A DNA stretch of 34,765 bases from Acidobacteriota bacterium (GCA_025359885.1 JANYDG010000111.1:1-34765), one strand, 5' to 3'. Positions 26,154-34,605 are shown, numbered from the stretch's first letter. The notes: generated from the sequence alone by a model not told the origin. Program-made: numbers and translations.

Positions 26154-27215
26154 TTAGGGCTGATGAATTCCGTGACTTAATCCCTTGGCAGTAGCGACCC
26201 AGATGTCGTTACCTTGAAAATCAATCCCAAGAACATAGTTATGCGCGGGCGCCGACGTGACATCGACATAGGTTACCTTGCCATCCGGACCGCGCTCAGT
26301 CATCTCAGGCTTTCCATCCAGCGGCGAGTTGCGATAAACCGCCCAGTTCACGCCGTCGAAATATGCGAGTCCCCGGTCCGTGCAGAACCACGCACGATTG
26401 GCGTCTACGCCCTTGATGAAGTTAGTGAAGTTCGAAGGCAGCCCACTATCCTTTGTAAGAAAGTTGTGCCAGGTGCGGCCATCGTAACGGCTGTCTCCAA
26501 AGTACGTGGCCGCCCATAAAATGCCATCAACATAGCTTACTGAAGTGACGATCTCATGGATGAGTCCTTGATCTTTGAAAAGCACGATTTCGTTCTCTCC
26601 ATCGGGATCGTCATACTTATCCCAGCGCCCGGTCTTCTGGTCATATTCGAGCACCCCGCTTCCCCACACCGCATAGTAAACTTTGCCTGCAGTGGCTGAT
26701 ACTCCGTAGGTCCAAATCTCAGCCATGGGCGTGTTTCGCTCGTTGTAGAGCGTCCATTGGCCCGTACGAGTATTGAACCGGCAACCGCCTGCGGCCGTCG
26801 CAACCCAAACGTTCTCTCCCTCAACCGAGACGCCATAAACCACGTCGTTGCTGAGTCCTGAATTCAATTGCGTGAAGCTGTCAATGCGCCCTGCAGAAAC
26901 ACGGCTCAGACCGCCCATCGTCCCCGCCCATACAACTCCAGTGCGCTTGTCCAGCGCGAGCGAGAGTACCGCGCGATGTGCCAGACCATCCGCCGTGCCA
27001 TAGGTCTTCCACGCATGATTCTCGTAGACCGCGAGACCATTCTCAGTGCCCGCCCATACACGCTCTTTATCCACCAGCAAAGTGAACACATGATTGTGAG
27101 GCAGTCCATTCGCAGTCGTGAAATTCTCAAAGTGATAGCGAGGCATCGCAGTAGGAGTCCCAAATGCACACGTCGCTACCGCCATCAACAGGGCACTGAT
27201 AACTAGCCTCTTCAT
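26154..27215 (-). CDS. Secreted stand-alone two-component-regulator (Reg_prop) propeller
   Basis: 353 residues with a signal peptide (1-19, MKRLVISALLMAVATCAFG). The rest is a string of Reg_prop blades: FTTANGLPHNHVFTLLVD, VWAGTENGLAVYE, TYGTADGLAHRAVLSLALD, VWAGTMGGLSRV, VWVATAAGGCRFN, AWFCTDRGLAYFDG and IWVATAKGLSHG. These normally form the periplasmic sensor of hybrid histidine kinases. Here there is no transmembrane segment and no kinase domain, so the propeller stands alone. The ATG overlaps the stop of the upstream cytochrome gene by 4 bases (ATGA). Its function is unknown; a binding or scaffold role is possible. Confidence 0.83.
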   Translation of the reverse strand: MKRLVISALLMAVATCAFGTPTAMPRYHFENFTTANGLPHNHVFTLLVDKERVWAGTENGLAVYENHAWKTYGTADGLAHRAVLSLALDKRTGVVWAGTMGGLSRVSAGRIDSFTQLNSGLSNDVVYGVSVEGENVWVATAAGGCRFNTRTGQWTLYNERNTPMAEIWTYGVSATAGKVYYAVWGSGVLEYDQKTGRWDKYDDPDGENEIVLFKDQGLIHEIVTSVSYVDGILWAATYFGDSRYDGRTWHNFLTKDSGLPSNFTNFIKGVDANRAWFCTDRGLAYFDGVNWAVYRNSPLDGKPEMTERGPDGKVTYVDVTSAPAHNYVLGIDFQGNDIWVATAKGLSHGIHQP

Positions 27216-29134
27216 CGCGTCCTCAGGTATTCGATCAAGTCGTTCAGTTCGTCTTTGCTAAGATCATTAGTACGGCCATGCTTGTCCGCCGCGTTATACA
27301 CGGTCCATATCTCCTCAAGTGTCCGCGCTGAGCCATCATGCAGGTATGGTGCTGTCAATGCGATGTTCGTCAACTGCGGCGTATCGAGCAACGCGCCATT
27401 ATCTGTTGCTTTCCGTGTGCCTACATCAAATGATTTCTGGTTGGTCCCTTTGGCACCGCTATGACAATACGGGCAGCGATTCTGCTCAGGAATGGCTGTA
27501 CCGAATTTGTCGGTCGTTCGACTAAAGATGACCCGCCCACGGTCTTGAGAATCAGTAAACTGTCTATGCGCCAGACGCCACCGATTTGGCCGCTGCGGTA
27601 TGCTGCGAATGTAAAGACTGAGATCCGCCAGCGTTAGATTGTCGTACGTCTGAGAACGCCAGAAATACTTCTCCGTTCGAGGCCCACACTCAGTCGGGAT
27701 ATCAGGATTGCCGCCGTTCCACTTATATGGCTCCGTGTCACGAATGTCTTCAAGCAACCGGTTGTCTACAATGTCACGACCAAACCCATCCGGCTCCAGG
27801 TCCCATTGAACACCATCAAAGGTCGAGTCAATATGACAGTTTGCACAGCCAAACTGGCCTTGAAACGAGTATTTTGAAGTGTAGAAAGTCTGCTCGCCAT
27901 GCCGCAGTGGAGACACCTTTGCGGGACTATCAAGCTTGATCTTCGACACCTCACGATTCAGGCGCGTGTCAATGACGCTCACCGTGTCGTCAAGCCTGTT
28001 GGCAACGAAGAGCCTGCGACCGTCTCGCGTGAGCGCGACACCATAAGGGTTTCGTCCCACAGGGATTCGAGCTATGACAAAGTTGGCGCTTGCAGAAAGG
28101 TCCTGCACAAACGGCCCTGCATGGGCGTGTATGAAATGCATCAGCTTCGCTACATCCACGACAGTCACAATCTCCGAGCCGCCGTGAGAGATATAGATTC
28201 GCGACTTATCAGGAGCAATCGCAACGCCAAAGGGCCGCGATGCATAGCGTTCCATCTCATCAAGAGGCACCTCGATCGGAGTGCCGATGTCTGCACCAAA
28301 CAGAGTGAGCGTATCCTCAAAAGCCCAGCCATGTTCAACGTGCGCGAGAGGTACAAGGTTTTTAGGATGCAATTGTGCTGCGACGCCGAGACGGCCATCA
28401 CTGGAAAATGCAATGTGAAATACCCCGGCGATACGATGAAGCGGAATACGCTCTATCACCTTGGCCTTCGCGGCATCAATGACCGTGATTTCAGATTCAG
28501 GAGGCATGCGGTTATCGAGACCACTTCTCCGCGCAGGAGGATTAGGATACACGTGAGTCGCATAGATACGGCTCCCATCTGGGTTAGCCGTTAGATAACT
28601 GGACCCACGGCCAGCGAGCAATCGGGCTTCCTCATCACCTGTCTCCGCATTCAGCACAGCAATGTCATTGCTGATGCGATTCGCAACATATAACCGCTTT
28701 CCTGAATTGTCCGCGACCACGCTCGATGGCTCCGCGCCAACAGGCCAGTTAGCAACGACGGCAAGGGTGTGCGTGTCGATCACCGATAGCGAGTCATCCC
28801 ATGAGTTCGTCACGTACAACCGGTCACCCGTATGGGAAAAGGAGAAACCTCTAGGCAGATGTCCCACCGCAATTGACTTGATCACAGCAAAGCTTCGCGT
28901 ATTCAAGACTTTTACCGAATCGCTCTCCTGGCAAAGAACATAAAGCCGCCCTCCGTCAGGTGAAAGCAGGACCTCCAGGGGCGACGCGAACCCTGCAACG
29001 TTACCCTTGCTCTGTACCGAAGGCTCACTCAATGCGGCTCGAACCACCGTACTTTTCGACAATATTGCCATCAGTAATACCGCGCACAGCGCAGCGATTG
29101 CCGTCGAAATTCCAACTTGTGCCGATCGACTCAC
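27212..29134 (-). CDS. YVTN beta-propeller fused to diheme peroxidase/MauG-like cytochrome
   Basis: 640 residues from a GTG that overlaps the upstream stop (GTGA). Residues 9-34 are a signal or anchor segment. Residues 48-400 form a YVTN/NHL propeller (GRLYVLCQESDSVKVLNT, DRLYVTNSWDDSLSVIDT, KRLYVANRISNDIAVLNA, RRLFVANRLDDTVSVIDT). The C-terminal domain (about 405-640) has two c-type haem sites, CANCH (430-434) and CPYCH (554-558), and the family motif APYLHDGSARTLEEIW (595-610) of bacterial diheme cytochrome c peroxidases and MauG. It should be a periplasmic or surface redox protein, either a peroxidase or an enzyme modifying another protein or substrate. It shares overlapping ends with both neighbours. 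Confidence 0.86.
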   Translation of the reverse strand: MSRSAQVGISTAIAALCAVLLMAILSKSTVVRAALSEPSVQSKGNVAGFASPLEVLLSPDGGRLYVLCQESDSVKVLNTRSFAVIKSIAVGHLPRGFSFSHTGDRLYVTNSWDDSLSVIDTHTLAVVANWPVGAEPSSVVADNSGKRLYVANRISNDIAVLNAETGDEEARLLAGRGSSYLTANPDGSRIYATHVYPNPPARRSGLDNRMPPESEITVIDAAKAKVIERIPLHRIAGVFHIAFSSDGRLGVAAQLHPKNLVPLAHVEHGWAFEDTLTLFGADIGTPIEVPLDEMERYASRPFGVAIAPDKSRIYISHGGSEIVTVVDVAKLMHFIHAHAGPFVQDLSASANFVIARIPVGRNPYGVALTRDGRRLFVANRLDDTVSVIDTRLNREVSKIKLDSPAKVSPLRHGEQTFYTSKYSFQGQFGCANCHIDSTFDGVQWDLEPDGFGRDIVDNRLLEDIRDTEPYKWNGGNPDIPTECGPRTEKYFWRSQTYDNLTLADLSLYIRSIPQRPNRWRLAHRQFTDSQDRGRVIFSRTTDKFGTAIPEQNRCPYCHSGAKGTNQKSFDVGTRKATDNGALLDTPQLTNIALTAPYLHDGSARTLEEIWTVYNAADKHGRTNDLSKDELNDLIEYLRTR

Positions 29135-30795
29135 CTGGGCTCCTCCACTGTCAGCACGCGGTCGACACCTACGCCCACCAACACCTGCTCACGTCCATCG
29201 GGCCAATGCACAAGCAGTTTGTCCACTATCAGAGCGTCACCGAGTCCAAAGTGCAGACGATCATCGTTCTGCGAAAGATAACCTGATGCAGCCACGCGTT
29301 CCGCACTCTGTCGCTTGCCAGCCGTGAATAGCTCAACACGAGCCCCGATGCCATCGCGGTTACTCTTGACCCCCTTCAGCTTGATTGAGATCCAATGGCC
29401 AGTTTCAGTTGAAACATTATGCAATAACTTACCCTTGCTCCCAAGATTGACAACAAATGCATCAACCTTCCCGTCATTGTCGTAGTCCGCGAAACACGCA
29501 CCACGAGCAACGCTACGCTCGCTCAACACCGATCCACCTGTACGAGAAACATCACTGAAATGTCCGCCAGCCATCCCTCGTAAGAGCGTGTGTTCCTGGG
29601 GGATAAGATGAATCAGACCACCATGAAAGATGAGCAAATCCAGTTGTCCATCGTTGTCGAAATCAAAGATCCCCGAGCCCCAGCTCACGTATTGAGCACT
29701 AACCTGCGAGACGCCAGTAGCAGCTCCGATATCGTCAAACGTCAACTTCCCCGTATTTCGCAGCAGTCGGTTATACCGCGAATCCGTTACCCATAGATCC
29801 TGCACGCCTCGCCCCTCCAGGTCGGCAAAGACTGGACCCATCGCCGATGTCGATTCGCCATTCTGCCCATAGGCCACGCTGGCATCACCGCCTATCTCCT
29901 CAAACGTTCCATCATGCTTGTTATGAAATAGAAAATTTTCCGTCTTGTCATTAGCTACATAGACGTCAGGCCATCCATCGTTGTCAAAGTCGGCAGCCGT
30001 GACGCCCATGGTACGCCCCACATAGGCTCCAATACCCGACTTCTCCGTGACATCTGTAAATGTGCCATCGCAATTGTTGTGAAAAAGTAGATTCGTTTCA
30101 CCCTCGTAGTCCAGTGGTCCTGGGTAGTTATCAGCCGCGTAGAAGGCGCGATACTTTGGATCGAATTTCACATACCGCCCGACAAATAGGTCGAGGCAAC
30201 CATCGCGATCGTAGTCCAGCCATGTGGAACTGATGGCCCAGCCCTCGACCTTGATATCAGCCTTCACTGTCATATCTGTAAAGTGGCCATTACCGTCATT
30301 GTGATACAGGATTGTACGCCCATACCCAGTGACCAGCAGATCGACGAAACCATCATTGTCATAGTCCGCTGCCGTCACCGCGACCGCATACATATCAGGC
30401 ACCAGTCCGGCCTTGGTAGTTACATCCGTAAAGTGTCCTTTGCCATCATTACGATAAAGATGGTTATGCGGCAGGATTGCTGGTTTTTCTGTCAGTGGGA
30501 AGGGATGAATGCTGTCATCAAGCGGACGTCCGTTCACCACATAGAGATCAGGTAGCCCATCGTTGTTGTAATCAAACCAGACACATCCAGCGCCTGTGCC
30601 TTCAAGCAGGGAACCGAGTTGGCGTGAACCAAAGCTATGCGTAAAGTTGATGCCTGCTACTTCGGATGCGTCTTCGAATCGAATGACGGAACTGTGCGCT
30701 GTTGGCCGATCTACCTTTCGATCCTGCACACTCTGCGCCATTGCGATCGAAGCGACGACGGACAAGCTAAGAACAAGGCAAGTGCGCCCCAGCAT
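29131..30795 (-). CDS. CRTAC1-like FG-GAP/VCBS repeat protein with ASPIC/UnbV domain
   Basis: 554 residues with a signal peptide (1-20). At least six FG-GAP/VCBS blades carry calcium-binding DxDxDG-type loops: FDYNNDGLPDLY, ADYDNDGFVDLL, LDYDRDGCLDLF, ADFDNDGWPDVY, FDFDNDGQLDLL and ADYDNDGKVDAF. They imply an integrin-alpha-like propeller. The C-terminal 90 residues are an ASPIC/UnbV domain (HWISIKLKGVKSNRDGIGARVEL... VHWPDG). Such proteins are exported; their role is not established. It begins 1 base after the stop of the haem protein gene and its TGA overlaps the GTG of the YVTN gene, so translation is probably coupled. Confidence 0.88.
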   Translation of the reverse strand: MLGRTCLVLSLSVVASIAMAQSVQDRKVDRPTAHSSVIRFEDASEVAGINFTHSFGSRQLGSLLEGTGAGCVWFDYNNDGLPDLYVVNGRPLDDSIHPFPLTEKPAILPHNHLYRNDGKGHFTDVTTKAGLVPDMYAVAVTAADYDNDGFVDLLVTGYGRTILYHNDGNGHFTDMTVKADIKVEGWAISSTWLDYDRDGCLDLFVGRYVKFDPKYRAFYAADNYPGPLDYEGETNLLFHNNCDGTFTDVTEKSGIGAYVGRTMGVTAADFDNDGWPDVYVANDKTENFLFHNKHDGTFEEIGGDASVAYGQNGESTSAMGPVFADLEGRGVQDLWVTDSRYNRLLRNTGKLTFDDIGAATGVSQVSAQYVSWGSGIFDFDNDGQLDLLIFHGGLIHLIPQEHTLLRGMAGGHFSDVSRTGGSVLSERSVARGACFADYDNDGKVDAFVVNLGSKGKLLHNVSTETGHWISIKLKGVKSNRDGIGARVELFTAGKRQSAERVAASGYLSQNDDRLHFGLGDALIVDKLLVHWPDGREQVLVGVGVDRVLTVEEPR

Positions 30796-30796
30796 A

Positions 30797-32170
30797 TTAG
30801 TGACCTCCGGTTGCAGTTATCTGAACAGGGCCTGACAGATCCACTGGGGTCGTACTCCGTAAGAGGACTTTTGGGACAGTATTTTCTGGAGATCGCTCCG
30901 GGCCAACATGGCAGCCGACACAGATGCGTTGCTCGCCACGGCGCGCCCAAAACCATCCATGTTCCTCGCGGATCACGACGCCCTTCGCGTCAAGGAGGGC
31001 AAAGCGAATTGGTTTGTCTCCAGGCACTTTTACGAAGAATGAACCATCCGCCTCAACCGGGGCTGTGCCCAGCGTCACCGCTGTTCCATTTGCATCTTTC
31101 ATCTCCGTTCGCACCGTCACTGGTAATGCGTCAAAAACTCCATCTCTAGACTGGCGTGCATCCAGCGCGAGCAGATTCGCAGTCGTCCAATCGTGAAGCG
31201 CTGTTGGGTGACGATTAGGCTTTGTTCGAGCGGCGACAAGCACTGCCTGCACCAGGTCAATACCATCCATGGCGAGGATTGTTTGCAACGATTTTGTACC
31301 AGGTTTCCAGGTCACTAACGTGTAGCGGCGACCAACGTTGCTGCGCACACTTAGCAGCCAGGTTCCTTCAGCAGTCTCAACCACGTCTCCCGCATATTGG
31401 GCCGGCGGCGCAGTAATGGCTATCTCAGTTGCGAGCGGCGAAGTGAACTTTGCGAGTGATTTCCCATGCGTAAAGACAACATCTCCCGTAGCTAACTGGC
31501 GTCCGCCCCAGCGGCCCTGCTTACTCGCCTCGCTGTGATCGCAGCGATAGGATTCCACGCCTGATCCGTCTGAGTACACGAGATACATTTCAGGGCTCTC
31601 GCCTGAACCAATCGGAAAAGTGGATTCAAACAGAATGCGTCCATCATGAAGCACATTGGCAGGTATCGCGCTGCCGTTGAGGTAAGTGAGCGGCAGTACT
31701 GCGGAACCATCGATACTAGCTGCTTCCAATTGAAATCCAAGCGAACCTCGCTGCGCATACACGATTCTGTCATCTGGTAGATAGAGTGGCCGAATGGCAT
31801 CTGTTTGTGTCGCGGTTACCCTGCGAACTGATCTATCTGACAGGGTCAGCTCCCATACCTGCCAAGGGTCGTTTGCACGCTCCCTGCCGGCAAAAGTGAC
31901 ATGGCTAGCATCAAAGGAAACACTGGCGTCTGCCGAAGCAAAGAAGTCAGGAACCAACGGCTGCGCGACACCATCACGCACCATGAGCAGATGCGCACCG
32001 AGTGGAAAGCGTTCCTCGCCGCGCAGCGCCGCAAGGGGTTGATAACTGGGCGAGGCAGTTACGATCACGGGAGCACCTGGCTGCAGGGTCGGGTTTGCCG
32101 TAAATCCGCACAAAAAGATCAGCATTGCAAACGGAATGACAAGAGCAACAAGTCTGGACCAGACCTTCAT
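30797..32170 (-). CDS. Hydrazine-synthase-alpha-like monoheme cytochrome
   Basis: 457 residues with an N-terminal hydrophobic signal (about 7-24). Residues 40-310 show WD40/PD40-like blades (DDRIVYAQRGSLGFQLEAASIDGS, DGRILFESTFPIGSGESPEMYLVYSDGSG). The C-terminal part resembles the middle domain of hydrazine synthase subunit alpha: ANLLALDARQSRD, PVEADGSFFVKVPGDKPIRFALLD, then GWFWARRGEQRICVGCHVGPE with the single c-type haem motif CVGCH at 417-421. Anammox hydrazine synthase joins NO and ammonia, but many relatives exist outside anammox bacteria with unknown roles. I do not claim hydrazine synthesis. The ATG overlaps the stop of the DAHP synthase gene (ATGA). Confidence 0.75.
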   Translation of the reverse strand: MKVWSRLVALVIPFAMLIFLCGFTANPTLQPGAPVIVTASPSYQPLAALRGEERFPLGAHLLMVRDGVAQPLVPDFFASADASVSFDASHVTFAGRERANDPWQVWELTLSDRSVRRVTATQTDAIRPLYLPDDRIVYAQRGSLGFQLEAASIDGSAVLPLTYLNGSAIPANVLHDGRILFESTFPIGSGESPEMYLVYSDGSGVESYRCDHSEASKQGRWGGRQLATGDVVFTHGKSLAKFTSPLATEIAITAPPAQYAGDVVETAEGTWLLSVRSNVGRRYTLVTWKPGTKSLQTILAMDGIDLVQAVLVAARTKPNRHPTALHDWTTANLLALDARQSRDGVFDALPVTVRTEMKDANGTAVTLGTAPVEADGSFFVKVPGDKPIRFALLDAKGVVIREEHGWFWARRGEQRICVGCHVGPERSPENTVPKVLLRSTTPVDLSGPVQITATGGH

Positions 32171-33048
32171 CGCGACACTCTCCTTCTCCGCTCTTGCAGC
32201 GAGAATGTATTGCTGGGTTTTCGCAGCCCGAGCAAAGGATCGAGCGACAGCATCATGTCATCAAAACCGACAAAGTCCAGCGATTGTTCGCCATCGCTCC
32301 ATGCTTCCATCGGGCATGGATGCACCTCAACCAGCAGGCCATCTGCGCCGGCAGCAACAGCAATGCGTGCCAGCGCAGGCACCATTTCACGGTGCCCGGC
32401 GGCGTGGCTTGGGTCGGCGATGACAGGCAGATGGGTGATGAGTTTAAGCAGCGCAATTGCACCCGCGTCAAAGGTGTTCCGCATCGCCGTTTCAAAGGTG
32501 CGTATGCCGCGCTCACACAGCAACACATGCGGGTTGCCAAACTCAAGAATGCACTGCGCGGAACGGAGGAGATCCGCAATCGTCGCCATCATTCCACGCT
32601 TCAGCAGAATCGGTCTTCCAGAGCGGGCCGCCGCTTCGAGCAGCGCAAAATTCTGCATGTTGCGCGTGCCAATCTGCAGCACATCCGCATACTCTGCGAC
32701 CAGCGGCACATCGGTCTCGCACAGCACCTCTGTAATGATGGCGAGGCCGTATTCAGTGCGCGCACGAGCCAGCATCTTTATCCCGGCAAGGCCGTGGCCC
32801 TGAAAAGCATACGGAGAGCTGCGTGGCTTGAATGCTCCGCCACGGAGGATACGCACCCCGGCGCGGCGCAGATGGCTTGCGGTGGCCATCAGTTGAAACT
32901 CGGTCTCAACCGAACACGGGCCAGCCATCATGGCCAAATCACCGCCGCCGATCTCGATATCGAGTATCGGCACCACGGTCAGCTCGCGCTGCGGGCCCTT
33001 CAAAACATCCGGCGAATCTGCAAACCCTTCGTACAGTCCTGCGAGCAC
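32167..33048 (-). CDS. aroF: DAHP synthase, type I-beta, without N-terminal regulatory domain
   Basis: 293 residues from a GTG at 33048 with GGAG 7 bases upstream. It condenses PEP and erythrose-4-phosphate, the first step of the shikimate pathway. The barrel resembles Thermotoga and Bacillus DAHP synthases: AGPCS (Cys45), GGAFKPRSSPYAFQG (71-84), LLKRGM (Lys150, Arg151), CERGIRTFE (Arg180), DPSH (His215), VEVHP (Glu241) and SDGEQSLDF (Asp252), covering PEP and metal binding. The ferredoxin-like feedback domain of Thermotoga-type enzymes is absent; only about 35 residues precede the barrel. It heads the seven-gene operon and its TGA overlaps the next ATG. KDO8P synthase is a relative, but the motifs fit DAHP synthase better. 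Confidence 0.87.
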   Translation of the reverse strand: MLAGLYEGFADSPDVLKGPQRELTVVPILDIEIGGGDLAMMAGPCSVETEFQLMATASHLRRAGVRILRGGAFKPRSSPYAFQGHGLAGIKMLARARTEYGLAIITEVLCETDVPLVAEYADVLQIGTRNMQNFALLEAAARSGRPILLKRGMMATIADLLRSAQCILEFGNPHVLLCERGIRTFETAMRNTFDAGAIALLKLITHLPVIADPSHAAGHREMVPALARIAVAAGADGLLVEVHPCPMEAWSDGEQSLDFVGFDDMMLSLDPLLGLRKPSNTFSLQERRRRVSR

Positions 33049-33078
33049 CCACGTGCTCCAATCTGGGGAAGAATCAGA

Positions 33079-33165
33079 CTACAGATGCGCACGGCCCTGC
33101 ACATCCACCAGACGGTGGAGCGAAATCTCCACCGCCTTTCTTACCGTGAGATTTCTGATTGCCAT
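33079..33165 (-). promoter_or_regulatory. Leader of the seven-gene operon: 28-codon open frame with internal hairpin
   Basis: A 28-codon frame (ATG 33165, TAG 33081-33079) lies in the same frame as the DAHP synthase gene, which starts 10 codons after the TAG. It encloses a perfect 8-base stem CGGTGGAG/CTCCACCG with a 6-base loop (33113-33134). The peptide has no aromatic residues, so it is not a classical aromatic-amino-acid attenuator. It could be a leader peptide, an RNA element or chance. Confidence 0.3.
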
Positions 33166-33187
33166 CACTTTTGTCTGATTCCGGGCG

Positions 33188-33193
33188 TGTCAA
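33188..33193 (-). promoter_or_regulatory. Perfect TTGACA, possible -35 box of the seven-gene operon
   Basis: TTGACA occurs on the minus strand 140 bases upstream of the DAHP synthase GTG. The -10 position at 17-18 bases is poor (AAGTGA or AGTGAT), so use as a sigma-70 promoter is uncertain. Confidence 0.25.
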
Positions 33194-33275
33194 TTAGTCC
33201 GCTGGCATCGATTCCAGACTCCAGGAACGCCAAATTGCCTACCATCTTTGCATAAGCATTTAAACTGAAGAAGTC

Positions 33276-34577
33276 ATGACCACACTCAAAGCAGTCCGCG
33301 GCACCCGCGACCTCCTGCCCGCCGAGACCGGCTTATGGAACCGCATCGAGGCCACCGCCCGCCAGGTCTTCGCCCGCTACAACTTCGGCGAGATTCGCAC
33401 CCCCGTCTTCGAAGACACCACCCTCTTTGCCCGCGGCGTCGGCGAAGAAACCGACATCGTCTCCAAGGAAATGTACACATGGGAAGACCGCGCCCGCGCC
33501 CAGTCCGAAAAAACGCAATCCCTCACCCTGCGCCCTGAAAACACCGCAGGCGTCGTCCGCGCCTACATTGAGCACAAGCTCGGCGAAACCGGCCAGCTGC
33601 AAAAGCTCTACTACATTGGCCCCCAGTTCCGTCGCGAACGCCCCCAGCGCGGCCGCTACCGTCAGTTCTCGCAGATCGGCGCCGAGGTCATCGGCCCCGT
33701 CTCCGCCGGTTCTGAATCCCCCCTGCGCGACGCCGAAGTCCTTGAAATGCTCGCCACCCTGCTCGACGAGCTCGGCATCAGCGGCTGGGTGCTCAAGCTC
33801 AACTCCGTCGGCTCCGCCACCGACCGCCCTAAATACATCGAAACCCTCCGCGCCGCACTCCTCCCCGTCGTCGGCCAGATGTGCCCCGACTGCCAGCGCC
33901 GCGCCGAAACCAACCCCCTCCGCGTGCTCGACTGCAAGGTGGCGGAGGACCAGCCCTTCATCGACGCCCTGCCTAAAATCGCCGATTCGCTCGACCAGGC
34001 CTCCCGCGATCACTTCGCCCAGGTCTGCGCCGCCCTCGACGCAGCCGGGGTTCCCTATGAGCGCGATCACCGCCTCGTCCGCGGCCTCGACTACTACACC
34101 CGCACCACCTTTGAATTCACCCACGGCGGCCTCGGTGCGCAAAACGCCCTGCTCGGCGGTGGCCGCTACGACGGCCTCAGCGAATTGATCGGCGGACCCA
34201 AGGCGCCCGGTATCGGCTTCGCCATGGGCGAGGACCGCCTCGTCCTCACTCTCCAGGCCCTCGAATCCACAAAAATCACGCTTCTCGACACCAAAATTGA
34301 CGCCTATATCGCTCCGCTCGGTGAGGCCCAAAACCCCGCTGCGCTCCAGCTCGCCCGTGAGTTGCGCCGCCAGGGCCTCTCCATCGAGCTCGGCGACGGC
34401 AGCTTCCGCCTCAAAAAATCCTTCGAAGCCGCCGACAAGGTCGCCCGCGCCATCATCCTCCTCGGCGAAGATGAGGCGCAATCCGGTATCCTGACAGTGA
34501 AGCAATTCTCTAGCGGCATGCAGACCAAAGTAGCCCGAGCCGACCTGGCCGCGCACCTCACCGCATCCCGCATCTAG
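33276..34577 (+). CDS. hisS: Histidyl-tRNA synthetase
   Basis: 433 residues. This class II synthetase charges tRNA-His in the cytoplasm. It begins with VRGTRDLLP (7-15). Motif 2 is FRRERPQRGRYRQF (118-131). The histidine-specific segments are TLRPE (84-88), LVRGLDYYTRTTFEF (267-281) and GGGRYDGL (294-301), and the anticodon-binding domain fills the last 100 residues. The gene is notably rich in C at third positions (gcc, ctc, cgc), giving long open frames on the other strand. TTGCCT (33235-33240) and TTTAAA (33259-33264) form a weak promoter match close to the ATG. It is followed 28 bases later by aspS. Confidence 0.96.
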   Translation: MTTLKAVRGTRDLLPAETGLWNRIEATARQVFARYNFGEIRTPVFEDTTLFARGVGEETDIVSKEMYTWEDRARAQSEKTQSLTLRPENTAGVVRAYIEHKLGETGQLQKLYYIGPQFRRERPQRGRYRQFSQIGAEVIGPVSAGSESPLRDAEVLEMLATLLDELGISGWVLKLNSVGSATDRPKYIETLRAALLPVVGQMCPDCQRRAETNPLRVLDCKVAEDQPFIDALPKIADSLDQASRDHFAQVCAALDAAGVPYERDHRLVRGLDYYTRTTFEFTHGGLGAQNALLGGGRYDGLSELIGGPKAPGIGFAMGEDRLVLTLQALESTKITLLDTKIDAYIAPLGEAQNPAALQLARELRRQGLSIELGDGSFRLKKSFEAADKVARAIILLGEDEAQSGILTVKQFSSGMQTKVARADLAAHLTASRI

Positions 34578-34605
34578 TACCCCCATTCGATAGAGGACAT
34601 TCGTA

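Noticed and set aside
31901..33255. Two plus-strand frames of 300 and 353 codons antisense to the DAHP synthase and its leader
   Set aside because: Neither shows a family motif, and the DAHP synthase on the minus strand has all catalytic residues.
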